Source of the DNA: Craterostigma plantagineum
Taxonomy: Eukaryota; Streptophyta; Magnoliopsida; Lamiales; Linderniaceae
Assembly (NCBI GenBank): GCA_027422505.1
Contig: JAPQWV010000331.1
Span: forward strand, 62,001-126,000
DNA: 64,000 nt
Direction of reading: 5' to 3'
The translations under genes and the position numbers were made by a program. Below the pieces are notes generated by a model. The model did no database searches, was not told the DNA's origin, and saw only the letters and a program-made list of their open reading frames with translations. Every line of letters begins with the position of its first letter. Position 1 is the first letter of the stretch. Below are positions 11,923-24,600 of this stretch, piece after piece.

Positions 11923-14905
11923 CTACAATTCCACCTGGGAAAGCTTGTCAGTCACCTTCAATGTAATATCATCGTAAGCCCTTTCTTGAATCAAATCTAC
12001 AAGCCCGAAGTTCTTCAATACCTGGAAACAAATCGAAAAAGTTACGAATGCAAAAAAGATGGGAGCTTTATGTTTTTCTTTTTCGAACGTGGAAGCTCAC
12101 CAAAGTCTCAGCAAACATTCGAGCGCTGATCTTTCTTGATTTTCCTTCGAGTATTTTGCTCAAACTGAGGTCGACCATGGACTTCTCTGACATAGGTGTG
12201 TTCAAGGATTGCCTTTTCAAGTATTGAGCCACAGCCCTGCGATCGAAAAAGAGCGAATCGTTGGTTAACTTAGTCTCCCAATTTCTCGCAAAGATAACGT
12301 GCAAAAATCTTACCTTGTTCGTGCAGACAGCGTTCCAAGTTCGGGCGTTTCTTTCCCCTTTGAGTTGTTATTTTCTGGCGTCCCTTCCAAGTCTAGGGGA
12401 AGTACAGCAAGTAAGTTTACCAAGACATTTATTGCAAGAACGAAAAAGAAAAGAAAATAAGAGCAAAAGTGAGAAATTTACCAGCGGGAAAATTTAAGGC
12501 TTGGTCGAGAAATCGCAGCTCCTACAGCAAAAGAAAAAGAAAAAAAAGGAAATCGAACGCAGCCCATAAAAAAAACGTCGATATGAAAACGAATCGTAGC
12601 TCAAATTCTTTGAAAAAAACGTACCCCAGGAGAATTCGGCATCTCAGTGATGTCGGAGAGTGTTCTCTGCTCAAACTCAAAGCCCATTCGACGAAAAGAA
12701 TCTGGCGTTCTCATTTCAGAGCCAAAAGTACCGCTCGCCGATGCATTGATATCTGCTGTGGGCAACGCTGATCCCAAACCAATGTTCAGATTTTCGGGCG
12801 GGGAAAAAGGAGGAGTGAATCTCCCAGGCGAAGGGCGGCCATCGTTATTACGAAGAACTTCGACTTCCATCTCAACAACATTATCAGACAAAGGAACTTC
12901 ATTTGTCTCTTTTCTGGCAGAAAGATGAGGTTTTGAGGCGGCAAAGTCTTCTCTATGCATCTCTTGCAAGTCGAGGCACAGTCCTTAAAGAAGGTATATC
13001 GTTAAAAAGCATAAGTTTAAGCAAATTTGAACGCCTAAGATATGGACTACGAACTCACCAGTTATAAAGGGCTCGAAGAGAGCATCGTCCTTTTTAAGCC
13101 TTTTGCTGCGACTCCATATGGCGAAAAAAGAAACGGGGCGCTCCCTTTTCTTACGAAGGATATCAGTTGTATCATCCAACGATTTCTTCATATGCCTACA
13201 TAATCATTCAAATTTAAATTCGTAAAGACGAGAAATTTGACAATGTTTCAGTAAAATTAAACCATACTTGTTGCTCAGCACGGTAGCTCGATCGTAAAGC
13301 TCGTTCTTCCTTTTCCTCCTCTTAACCTCCGGCGGCGGTTCGACCACAGGCGATGCTCGAATTTCCAATTCGGGCGATCCAAGTGCTACACAAAGAAAAA
13401 ACCCGATAAAAAAAATATAATCTCTACGCGCCCCTTAAAAAGCATCCATCGAGTAAATCAACGCTCACAGAAATGCATCGACGAATCGAAATTCCCAGCT
13501 GACTCATGCGGCTCGACGTGGGCCCGCGACGGAGATGATGACGGCCGACCCTCGGGCAAAGGGACTTCTTTGATCGGAGTAGGATTCTCTCTGTCCCTGA
13601 CGATTTCCTCCTCGAGAAACTTGTCGGGCTCAGCGCGGTCGGGCAAAATCGACGAGCTAGCGAAGTCAAAATCGTTTCTTGCATTTGCGTCGCGCATTAC
13701 TTCGATGCTAGGCGGATTTCGAGGAGTGCTGTGCGCCGTGGGCCCCACATCAGCTCGAGGAAGAACACTGAAGAAACGAACGAAAATGATTGAGGAGAAG
13801 ATGTAAGAAGTGCAAAAACATCAGTGGCTTTTAAGAAAATCTCATACTCTTCGTCCATTGGTGCGGGCCCACGTCCTGAATCATGCTCTACGTGCGATAA
13901 GTCCATGTTATTCTGTTCGAATCGACAGAAAAATTTTACGAACGGTCGAAAAAATAGAATTTTTTCACGGTAAATGAATGAATAACGAGTCACCTCTTCC
14001 AATGTGATGACTATATATGGATCTTGGCCAGTTGGGATTTGCTCTGTGGTACAGATTAAATATGAGTAGAGTTTCAAGAATGTTTATATGTAATTAGCTT
14101 GTATCATTACCTAGTAATGTTATTTCCTCGTTGCTCTTCGTATGAGCACCCTCGCCCCTATAAATACGAACCGTTTAAAATCATCTGTGCCTACGAATTT
14201 AGCAAAGAAAAAAACGCAACTTAAGTTTCACCGAATCATACCAATGCGAAGGATTATCATCCAATTCCATGGCGTCAAGCTCGAATCTTTTGGGAAGCGT
14301 GACCGAGTGAAAAGGCGCGTGCGTTGCGCCGTCGGGGAGGTCGACGTTGCTAGAGTTTACGACAACTCTGTTCAGCATAACTCTCATATTATTGCAATCT
14401 TCGAATAGGTATTCGACTTTTTTTGCGTATATTCGAACGACTCCCAGCAATAGATGCCCCGAGGTTCTCAGCGCGATAGGGACCTCGGGATAAATTATTC
14501 TTTCTGAAAATCAAATCAAATCAATTACTAATATCCCATGATTTTTAATCAAGCAGAAACTCAAGAAACACTTTCAGAAGCATAAAAACCGAGACAACAC
14601 GTAAATCAAGAAAATAAACGGATTAAAGATCGAAACTTTATCAAGATGTGATTGAACGCCAGTGGATTTAAACATCTCCCCAAGAAAATCCTTTTCCAAC
14701 ATCGCATAAATCAAGAAAATAAACCCTGAAAAAAGAAAAAAAAAAAGAATCTTTTTTTTTTTTGTTATGGGCGTAACGTACCGACGGTGGAGGGTATGTC
14801 TGTAGAAGTGTATTGAGACTTCTTCAACCTATGCTGCAAATGGGCTGCGCACCAAACAGTCCCTAACGGACCTTTTCTTGCCAGGAAAGTATGCGAATAG
14901 AACAT
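11923..14905 (-). CDS. SYN3: Sister chromatid cohesion 1 protein, SYN3/RAD21.2-type alpha-kleisin
   Basis: Thirteen exons (from 14782-14905 to 11923-12021) sum to 605 codons without a frame break. The N-terminal kleisin domain begins MFYSHTFLARKGPLGTVWCA, continues QHRLKKSQYTSTDIPSTV and RTSGHLLLGVVRIYAKKVEY, and binds the SMC3 head. The C-terminal winged helix (about residues 530-604, with RKISARMFAETL and LVLKNFGLVDL) binds SMC1. The subunit closes the cohesin ring around sister chromatids. The CAAHLQHRLKKSQYTS and YPEVPIALRTS wording is closest to SYN3 among the plant paralogues I remember. EIVR in exon 6 fits the loose ExxR separase motif. Plant SYN3 is essential in gametophytes. The 604-aa length is somewhat shorter than the Arabidopsis protein. 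Confidence 0.9.
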
Positions 14906-14951
14906 CTTCTCCGATTACACTCGATTCTTACAGTCTGATTGTGTTCTTGTT

Positions 14952-14952
<1 letters not shown>

Positions 14953-14982
<30 letters not shown>
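14953..14982. repeat. (GA)n microsatellite near the SYN3 start
   Basis: An uninterrupted (GA)n tract of about 30 bp followed by a G run, 48 bp upstream of the SYN3 start codon. It reads as (CT)n in the SYN3 sense and could be a 5' leader CT tract or a GAGA-factor (BPC) target. Confidence 0.9.
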
Positions 14983-14988
<6 letters not shown>

Positions 14989-15035
14989 AGAAGAGAAGCG
15001 TAACGTAAGGGATATGGTGGGAATTTCGGGTAGGG

Positions 15036-15043
15036 GCGGGAAA
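15036..15043. promoter_or_regulatory. E2F consensus site (GCGGGAAA / TTTCCCGC)
   Basis: Exact match to TTTSSCGC, about 130 bp upstream of the SYN3 start codon. E2F sites drive S-phase expression; cohesin genes are among known E2F targets. Confidence 0.6.
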
Positions 15044-15052
15044 GGAAACAAG

Positions 15053-15060
15053 GCGCGAAA
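15053..15060. promoter_or_regulatory. E2F consensus site (GCGCGAAA / TTTCGCGC)
   Basis: Second exact TTTSSCGC match, 9 bp from the first and in the same orientation. Paired sites make chance occurrence less likely. Confidence 0.6.
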
Positions 15061-15421
15061 ATGTAAAGAAAATAAGTGAATTTAATTATGTCATTAATAC
15101 GGCTACCGAAGGGGCTTCGTTGTCAAGAAATTTACAGAACTGCCATTTTCGGGGTTGTCGAGGTTTGGGAGGCTTCCCTCGTACGGTAAGAATGGTTGGG
15201 GACAAAAAACTAAATATCGAAGAAAGAGAGGTCTAAATTGGAAATACCAAGCTGCTCCCTTTCAGCTCATCATCGCAGACATGTTCGTTCTAGAACGTTC
15301 CATGGACTCGGTGCAATAGCACGTGGTAGGGTTTTATTTCTGTTCTAGGGTTTTAGTACGAGGCGGTGCTTCATCGTCTTCGGCTCTCTGCAGCTGGTTC
15401 GTGTACTCACGAAGCTAACCG

Positions 15422-18400
15422 ATGGCTCGCTCTCACGTCACCCGCCTCGCTAGCCGCTCGGTTACGTCTTTGCTTCGTGGCAATTCGCCGGTATTCGCAT
15501 CTCTTCGTATAGTAATTTATGTGCGTGCTTTGTGATGTTTGCGATTGGCGTGCTTATGGTTATTGGATGTTGATTGATTGCAGCTGTGTGACTCTGTTTT
15601 GAAAGAAGGAAGCAGGAGTTTCAGCACGGTCATTTGTAATCAGTATATGGTTCTTTCTGACTCGTATGGTATGTAATGGGGATGTGATGATCATTGCGAA
15701 TGATTAATTGACGTGCTAGATTAATTGATCGTGGTATTCTTTAACTTTGATCAATGCAGTTGGTTGTAAGAAGTGTGATTTTAAGCTAGGATTATGTAAT
15801 GGAAAATGGGGTGTGACAAGATCAATTCATAGTACTGGTAAGTTCTATCCTTTTAGCATTCGCTCTTAATTTGTTTAAGTCACGCTTATGGGCTATCAGT
15901 ATGCTATGGTGCCTTTTGTTGAGAGTCTAGCTACTGTGGCTTTCAGAGCTAACTGCCAGTTACTTATGTGAAACGTCTACCATGTATTCGGATATACTAG
16001 GCTGAAGTTTTGGATTTATCTCCAGCAGTTTAACCTATTATTCTTTTTATATTCTGTTGCTTCTCCTCTGGTGGTTACTATTTTGGATAGCACAACTATC
16101 GAGAGATTTTTACGATGTACTTGGTGTCAGCAATAATGCAACTGCTTCTGAAATCAAGAAAGCCTATTATGGGGTATGTTGATCTTGTCATGTGTTGTGG
16201 AAGCGCACTAGTCGTTTTATCAGTGTGTTCACTGTCCAGTGGTCTCTGTTTCTCATTATTCTGTCTTGCTTCCACAGCTTGCAAAGAAGTTACATCCCGA
16301 CACAAATAAAGATGACCCTGAAGCTGAAAAGAAATTTCAGGAAGTTCAGAAGGCATATGAGGTACCCTTTGAAGTTTGAATGTCGCTGGATTCAACATGG
16401 TAAGGTGTATATCGTCTGTGGTTTCTGTTAAATATTCTTTTATGGTCTCACTTTGTAGGTCCTGAAAGATGAAGAGAAGCGCCAGCAATATGATCAGGTC
16501 TTATGTGTTTCCTCTCCCACATGGATATGTAGTTTCTAATCTATCGGAAAACATGGTTCAAAGATAGGAGTTATTCTACATGTGCCATGGATTTATTTTA
16601 TTACACTGCATGTAGAGATTTCCTTAGAATGCTTTGTGCGTATTGGTTTTACATCCGTTGATATCAACTAGATTAGTTTTGTACGAATGGTGCAATTATT
16701 CTGTTACTTCATTATTTACAGATTGGTCATGAGGCCTTTGAACGGGCCGGTGAAGGTGGAGGTCCTGGTTTTGATCCATTCGGAGCCGGTTTCAACCCTT
16801 TTCAGGACGTAAGCTTATGATGATATGATTTTTATACCTATTCTTATAGATTCTTGCTATTGCTTATGCTTGCACTGCTACTTGTAGACTTCTTATGAAT
16901 GTATTATATGAGTGCATTTTCTGTTTGAGATCTAATTTTTGTTTACTTTGCTGTCTATACGTTGGATCAGATTTTCAACTTTTTCAATGGTGGTGAAGAT
17001 GTGAAGGTTAGGATCTATGGGTGGCATTTTTTTTTTTTTCGTTCCTGTGTAATTTATCTCAATTCTCACTTGTAAGTTGCTCACTTCAGATTTCTCTTGA
17101 ACTGTCCTTCATGGAAGCTGTTCAAGGATGCACAAAAACAATGTCAGTCATGACTGATATGGCTTGCAATACTTGTGGTATGGCATGTTTTGGCTAAATC
17201 TGTTTAGTAATATATATTTATATATGTGTTTGTGTGCTTTATAGAGAAGCACAACAGTTATATTTGTTTATCCTGATGTTTTGCATACTTTGCTTCTCAA
17301 TTATTTTCTTGGTAGGTGGAACTGGTGTTCCTCCTGGTACCAAGCCTGAAACTTGTAAACGCTGTAGGGGCTCTGGCATGGTGTGTACCTTTAAATATCT
17401 GCACGCTCATATTGGTGGATTTTGTACTAATACTCTGGTCTTCATTGCAGACCACGGCACAAAATGGATTTTACACGTTTCAATCGACTTGTACGAACTG
17501 TGGAGGATCAGGAAAAATTGTATCGGTATGCTACTTATTTCCTGGTTATGAATGTGAGTGAGATGGAATAGTGGATAACGTCAACTTGTTTGTTTCATCT
17601 TAGCAATAGGATGTTCTTGCAAATGCAATGCTTATTTCTACGGCTTTCATTATGGAAATGCTATGGCAAGTTACTCCAAAATAATCACTGTTTGCTTGTT
17701 TACCTCTGACAACAGAGTTTCTGCAAGACTTGCAAGGGTAAGCGGGTTGTCAAGGGTTCAAAGCAAGTCAAGTTGAATGTCATGGCAGGTGAAGATAATC
17801 GCCAAGTCATTAATATGTTTCTATAAATTACCTTTCTTAGACCTTTTTGAATGGTGGAGTGGATGTTTAATTGTTGTTTTTTTAACACTATGTGCTACAA
17901 CCCTGCTATCTGATATAAGCAGATGCAATGAACCCGAATCAATATTGGAACCGTTTCACCTTTTTCCCTAAGTGGTTGGGTTGAGGATGTGACTGTGGCT
18001 ATAAGAAGCAGAAGTGATATAGATATGATGCTTATGCACAAAATACAAGTCGGTATTTACTCGTGTATATCGATTCTGTGGTTGAATAGGAGTTGATAAC
18101 AATGAAACCATTAAGATTCCTAGAAGTGGCGGTGCTGATCCTGATGGAAATCAACCTGGCGATCTTTACGTGATGATTAAGGTTGCCACTTACGTACTGC
18201 ACTGATGTCTTTATGGCCTCAATTTCTCTGCATGGTCTGAAAATGTGATTGATCCCTTAATATTATAACAAATCTTTGTCCTTAATTTGAATTAACATAC
18301 AGGTCAGGGAGGATCCTGTTTTCCGCCGAGAAGGAGCTGACATCCACGTCGATGCCGTCTTGACCCTTTCCCAGGTAACAGTCGCAAAGTGAATCGTTGG

Positions 18401-19063
18401 TTCGATATATACGATCTAATATCAATTTTTGGCACATGGTTGATGTTATCTTTTTTTCTTTCAGGCTGTTTTGGGAGGAACAATCCAAGTGCCAACTCTA
18501 AGTGGGGACGTCGTTGTTAAGGTCTGTGATGATATTCTCTAACGTTCATTACGATTGTTGCGTTATATATCCCCAAACAACTTGTCGTTTACAATGAATT
18601 TCTCCATCGAATGGATGTAGGTACGGCCGGGTACTCAGCCTGGACAAAAGGTTGTCTTGAAGAAAAAAGGTAAGAATCTCTCTCTCTCTCACTCACTCTC
18701 TCTCTCTCTCACACTCTCGCTCTCACTTTCTCTGTGTATGATTAATTCCTTAACGTCCATTAAAAACTCAGGAATCAGAGTGAGGAACTCTGCTTACTTT
18801 GGAGACGAATACGTGCACTTCAACGTCAGCATTCCAACGTAAGTAAATAGATGGATAGATGGTAATAGAGTAGAGTACACCTTTTATTGGCATATCAAAG
18901 CTTGATGAAATCCTATTATTATTACAATCATTGTTGTTACTATTGCAGGAATCTAACTCCTAGACAGAGGCAGTTAATAGACGAGTTTGGGAAAGAACAT
19001 GAAGTGGAGGAGGAAGACGAGGAGGAGGAGGAGGAAGCTGCCACTGCCATTTCATCATCGTGA
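15422..19063 (+). CDS. GFA2: Mitochondrial type I DnaJ/HSP40 chaperone, GFA2-like
   Basis: Eighteen exons give 437 aa, near the length of Arabidopsis GFA2. Residues 1 to about 77 are Arg/Ser-rich ([20 protein letters not shown]) and fit a mitochondrial presequence. The J domain starts at [20 protein letters not shown], with the HPD motif in [13 protein letters not shown] Gly/Phe-rich linker ([16 protein letters not shown]) follows. The zinc finger has four motifs: [24 protein letters not shown] and a less canonical CKTCKGKR. A DnaJ C-terminal substrate-binding domain and an acidic Glu tail end the protein. It stimulates mitochondrial HSP70; GFA2 loss blocks polar nuclear fusion in the Arabidopsis embryo sac. 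Exon edges: 15422-15490 first, 18949-19063 last. Intron 16 contains a (CT)n tract. Confidence 0.93.
18671..18730. repeat. Imperfect (CT)n microsatellite in DnaJ intron 16
   Basis: TC/AC-rich run just after the donor of intron 16. No coding effect. Confidence 0.8.
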
Positions 19064-19595
19064 ATGTGCCATCAACGTTTAAAGTATTTATTGTCATTGA
19101 GAAGAGAGTGAATTGTTATTGGTTACACTGTATTGGCACTTTGATCACATATCAAAAACATATACGAACCTATATGTTATGTTCACAAGGCAAGCTGTTG
19201 TACATAGAATTTATTATCCTAAGTTGTTGAATGTTCTATTCTATGGGGTTTTTGTTGAACTTAATCGTAATGGCGGCATAATTTCTCGTTGAATTTTTTG
19301 CTATTTTTTTTTTTAAGATGTATTCCTTCGTTTGTGATTGTATTAATCCTATTGGATGTTGGATTGTTATCAGAGGAATTTTATCCGCTAATTTGCGGCA
19401 TGTACTTTTTTTTTATGTAAAAAAAAACTGTCGTTAAAGAGGGAAAACTAATCTAATTTTACCATTTCGTAGTGGATTATGATTCAGAAAGTCTGAAGAA
19501 GAATGATATATGTAGGAGTAAAAACACTTGATGAGCAATTACTTAATCCGGCAAATTTCCTACGTGGCAAGTTTCCATTGGCTGAATAGTCCAGA

Positions 19596-19603
19596 CGCGG
19601 ATC
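19596..19603 (+). promoter_or_regulatory. Histone octamer motif CGCGGATC
   Basis: Exact match to the plant histone octamer CGCGGATC, about 240 bp upstream of the H3 start codon. It is a known S-phase and meristem element of plant histone promoters. Confidence 0.85.
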
Positions 19604-19728
19604 GTGGGAAGCATCGAAGAACTATCAATCTCCACCGTCCACAAGAAATTCCAATCAACGGTCTCAGATAGCGAACGAAAACTTTTCGAACCGCCATAAC
19701 CAAAAACTTCCCGCTCCTCAATAACCCC

Positions 19729-19734
19729 TATAAA
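19729..19734 (+). promoter_or_regulatory. TATA box of the H3 gene
   Basis: TATAAA, 109 bp upstream of the H3 start codon. It is correctly placed relative to the octamer and implies a leader of about 75-80 nt. Confidence 0.75.
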
Positions 19735-19819
19735 GAAACCATCCTCACTTCACCACAGCATAGCAAATTAAAATCAGCTGCAAAGCAAAACAAAAAAAAA
19801 AAATAGTCCATTCTCTTAA

Positions 19820-20248
<429 letters not shown>

Positions 20249-20912
20249 ATTTGGGTGCTAGGGTTTCGATTGGATTGAAGTTTGGTGCTGTAAATTCTGT
20301 TTTCGTTGGAATTTGAATCTCGTTTCTGATGTAGTGGCGATAGTGGTTTGTTTGCATTGCGTTGCTCTTTCACCTTTTGTTGCAATCTACCCCTTTTGTT
20401 TTCTAGCTTTCTTTCAATTTGCCTATTATGATTCAGTGTTGTGTCCAATTATTTCGGAAAAAGTGCAAACTTGGGCTAGCAACAATTTGGTCCGCAGTTG
20501 TGAAAATAAAATTAATGGTTCTCGTTACAAAAAAATAAAGAGAAAAATGAAGAAAGAGGTGATAAATTATTACGTTTAAATACGAAATCTCCTTTATTGC
20601 GATGTAGGGTAAAGGATCGGCGCAGTGCCCTTTTTATATTTTTTGTTTCTTTTATCTATACTTTATATTATTATTATATTAAGGGTGATGGGTGTTTATT
20701 AAATATTTTAGTTTCATTAATTAAATAATTATTACATTTAACCTCTTAATTTTTGTTATTATGCTTATACTTATATTCATTATTTTCCTTTTATAAATAT
20801 TATATTTCATCTACTAGACACAAATTATAAATTTTAAAATTAAAAATAAAATAATTATATTTAAGCACACGCAAAGAAATTATATTTAAGCATATGCATA
20901 GAGTGTTCAGAT
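20249..20912. other. H3 3' flank and AT-rich spacer
   Basis: The 3' UTR of H3 is followed by AT-rich DNA without recognisable genes. Confidence 0.4.
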
Positions 20913-21358
20913 TAGAGCTGTCAAAAAAGTCCAAACCCTGCGGACCGGCCCGCTCCGCCCTGCCACTGCAAAATTTTAGGCCCGCCCAAGGCCGCGGGCA
21001 GGCCCGCCAGAATAAAAAATAATAATTTTTTATATTATTTAATATATATAAATAACTATATAGATTTTTTTATATTTTGTATTTATAATTTTAATTGGAA
21101 TTCAGTTTATTTGAGTTTAATAAAATAAATAAATTATTATTAAATAGTTATGATTAATATTACAAAGTACTTTCTAAATAAAAATCTTCTTTTTTTATAA
21201 ATTTTCTTCCTCTCTTTTTTTTTTTTTAATTTTTTTTTTTCCAAGGGCGGGGTGGGCCTCCCTTTCTCAGGCCCGCCAGAAGGCGGGCTTACCCGCGCGC
21301 GGCCCGCCAGTTGGCGGGTAACGGGCCGGCCCGTCCTCCGGCCCGTTTGACTGCTCTA
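20913..21358. mobile_element. hAT-like MITE with 8-bp target duplication
   Basis: 446 bp with imperfect terminal inverted repeats: TAGAGCTGTCAAA at the left and, as its complement, TAGAGCAGTCAAA at the right. The flanks are GTTCAGAT (20905-20912) and GTCCAGAT (21359-21366), matching 7 of 8, as expected for an aged hAT duplication. The ends are rich in GGCCCGCC words and the core is AT rich. There is no transposase, so it depends on an autonomous hAT element. Confidence 0.8.
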
Positions 21359-21627
21359 GTCCAGATAGTACTAGTTTACTTAAATGTCTTTGATATCGTC
21401 TAAAATTAGGTAAATACCGGAAATTAAATTTCACCCGCAAACACGCTCATACATTTTCCAAGAGCTTATCGATTTTTATCCTTTTTAATGGTAGCAATTA
21501 ATATTATTTTATTATTATAATCCGATTTGGTATTTCCATTTGTTAACACTTGCTATGTATATCGATCGAAATTAAGCTCGGGGAGGAAAGAAGCAATTAA
21601 CCTTTTAGGGTTTATACCTCCGTCAGA

Positions 21628-24600
21628 ATGGCGGGAGACGATCGGACATTTGGGGTTAACTACTCGACGGACGGTGTGATTAAGCTCCGTGAGGCGGTGA
21701 CGGAGAAGTTGAAGGAGTTTATGGGCGACTATACTGATGATACGCTCGTGGTATACTGTGTTTCGAAGGGTGATTTTACCCTGTATTTCGTGCTTTGATT
21801 TTGGGAGATTATGCTGTGATTGGATTTCGTTTGGCTAAGGTTTGGTTCGCCATTTGATATGTGGAAAGGAGAATGGAGTCTAGTGGGTTTTCTTGTTGAG
21901 TATATTCTGGATTGGGATTGACGGACTATTTGGTGGTGTTTGTTGTTTACCTCAGCATGCGAAGTCCATCTGTGGGAAGAATATGACGAAGTTATTTCTC
22001 TGAAAAACTGGGTTATGTAATGTGAGGGTAGAATACTAGGGATTGCTATGGAATGTAATTGATTTTCAGTATGAGTATGGTTTTATTGTCCTTGAAGAGT
22101 TATACACATGATGGATTTTCTGACAATATGCAAAATGTAGGCAAGAAAAGAAGTAGAACTAGGGAAATATGCAGTCTTCACTCTGTGTTGACAATGTAGT
22201 ATTTAGGAAAGGGTAGAGGAGGAGGAGAGTGAAGAGTTTAAAAGGAACCAAGATCCCCGAATAAGGAGCATGATTACCTTTTAGTTTTTCCTTCGTTTTT
22301 GTTTTAATTAAGAATCACAAATGTGGATTATGGTCTCCTGGCTTTTGTTCCTTCATAGCTTCATGCATACCTGAACTCTCTTTCAATTATTGTCTGAATC
22401 CTTGAGTTATTAATGGTTGTTCATGTGTGGAAATGTTGAAGCATTTCACTTAACCAATTACTATACTCTGATGTTGATTAATCCTCAGGAATATGTGATA
22501 GTATTGCTAAAAAATGGTAGGCGTAAGGATGAAGCTAAGAATGAGTTGGACGTATTTCTGGGAGATGATAGCCACACGTTTGTGTCTTGGTAATGCTTTC
22601 TTTATGTTTCCACTTTAAACTTTCTCTGGGTTTAGATATGCATTCTCAATGATAATCAGAAAGTTCTCTAACCATTGTGACCATTTTTCTGCCCAGGCTG
22701 TGGGACCATTTAGGGTCTAATATAAATCTATATTTGGAACAAGACCATCAACTTGGGGAACCCATAACACAATCAACTTTAAAGCGGGATATAGAAAATG
22801 AGATGAATCCCGTTGAGTTGAAAGCTAGGAGAGAAAATTCTGATACTACACTTGGACACAGTGAAAAACTGCAACAGAAAGCACTGGCGAGGGATTTGGT
22901 TGAAAACAAAGATCCCCACCGTCAAAATTCTGTTGGCCAACAAGATGAATTTGAACGAAAAAATGGTCGAAGTGATCCATCTGATTCGCATCGACCAACA
23001 AGACAGAAGAAAAGAAGGCATTCTGAGGAGAAACGGCCAAGCAAGGTGCACACTTATTCCAGTTAATTCGTTGCAAACTTAAAATAGCACTGGATTTTTC
23101 TTTTTGTTATGTTAATAGCATAGCATTCCATGTCATTGTATTTTGACTTCTTCCACCTACCTTCGAGAATTGATGTATGAACAGTTGCAGAGCTTTTCTG
23201 CAATCCTACTAGTGTTATGGTTGATATTTTCTTTTCTTTCTTCCTGAGGAGTGGGGTGTGTGTGGGGTTATAACATTTTAGTGCCCGATCGCTTTTAAGT
23301 GCGGGTTCAGTGTGATTCTAGTGTGCATGAATCATGACATTTCTTGAAGCAGTCCTAATTCGCCAGCTCTTGCCATGCATTATATCTGTCTCAGTTATTT
23401 CTTTATTATGATAGACGGAGGTTATTGAGTCTACGGCCAGTGCATCTAGAAGGCTGCTACAGTCTGCAGTAAGAGATGCTGTTGCCAAGTCTCATCCTTC
23501 CAAGTCATCAGAACGTTCACTCAAACGTCTGAGGTCTGTGATCTCTACATCTACGGGAGATACGTCCCTTGAGGAGCGCCCTCGGAGAATACCCCGTACA
23601 TCCATGTCTGCTGCCATTAAAGCTGTGGCAGAAGCAGCTGAGGATGTGAGAAAACCTAAATCGACCCGTAGTGTGTTCGATAGGCTTGGTCGTGGCACTG
23701 AGATGTCAGACGCAGTAAATTATCATCAAGAAGAATACGGTGGTGTAGCTGAAGATCTTGGTAGTGGAGATTATTATGTCCAGAAAGATGCATTACCATC
23801 AACTTACGATCCACAAAACAGTGGCAGACCACCACACATGGCCGTGCCATCAATTCATGATGTTATGATGCCTTCTGATTTAGGGTACGAAGGTGAAGCA
23901 TATGATGGGATGTATAATAGGGGACAAGTAGCTAATGAAATAGATGGATTTGGAACATCTTTTAGGAGCATGGATGAGAAGTCCCAGTCTTATCATCCTT
24001 CTACTGTTGCTGCTGCTGAAAATGCAAATGGTAGGTTAGTTGGAGCGCACAAGGGTTCACGTCAGCCTGCCACTGAGCCTAAGGCATTCCTCAGAATTGA
24101 TTCCTCCTTGGACATGAGCACAAGGAAGTCTCAGTATCGAGAAGAAAAAAGGTTTGATCAGGTTAAAGCGGCGAAATTCTTGTTAGGTAGTGATGCTACA
24201 GCCAACAAGTCGAAGGAGTGGTCAATGAACAAGAGGAGTTCCACTGTAGCTGTTAATGGAAAGGCAAGAAATCAATGTTAAATTGCGTGTGCCTTTTGTT
24301 TTTTTTGGTGCATCTCTTTTTAATAATCGAACCTTTTGTGACTTGCTTTCATCAGGAAAGACCCGACCATATTCCACAACCATCACAAGCGACTCAGACT
24401 GCAATTGGTAATTTTTGTTGAGCTTTCGTTTATGATTCTCCATTTTACATGAAAAGTAAGCTTTGGAAATAGCCTTCATGTTGGACACAGTCATTTTTTC
24501 TTTATCAGTTTTTCCAACTTGGGACAAAACCATCATGCATGTCCATGCTCGTCATATTCGGGCTAATACAACACATGAAATGATAGCATTATCCTTGAAC

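Larger units (their letters stand above)
14906..15421. promoter_or_regulatory. Divergent promoter region between SYN3 and the DnaJ gene
   Basis: A 516-bp spacer separates SYN3 (minus) from the DnaJ gene (plus). It contains a (GA)n run at about 14953-14982, close to the SYN3 start, and two E2F consensus sites. The arrangement suggests a shared or bidirectional promoter. Confidence 0.55.
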
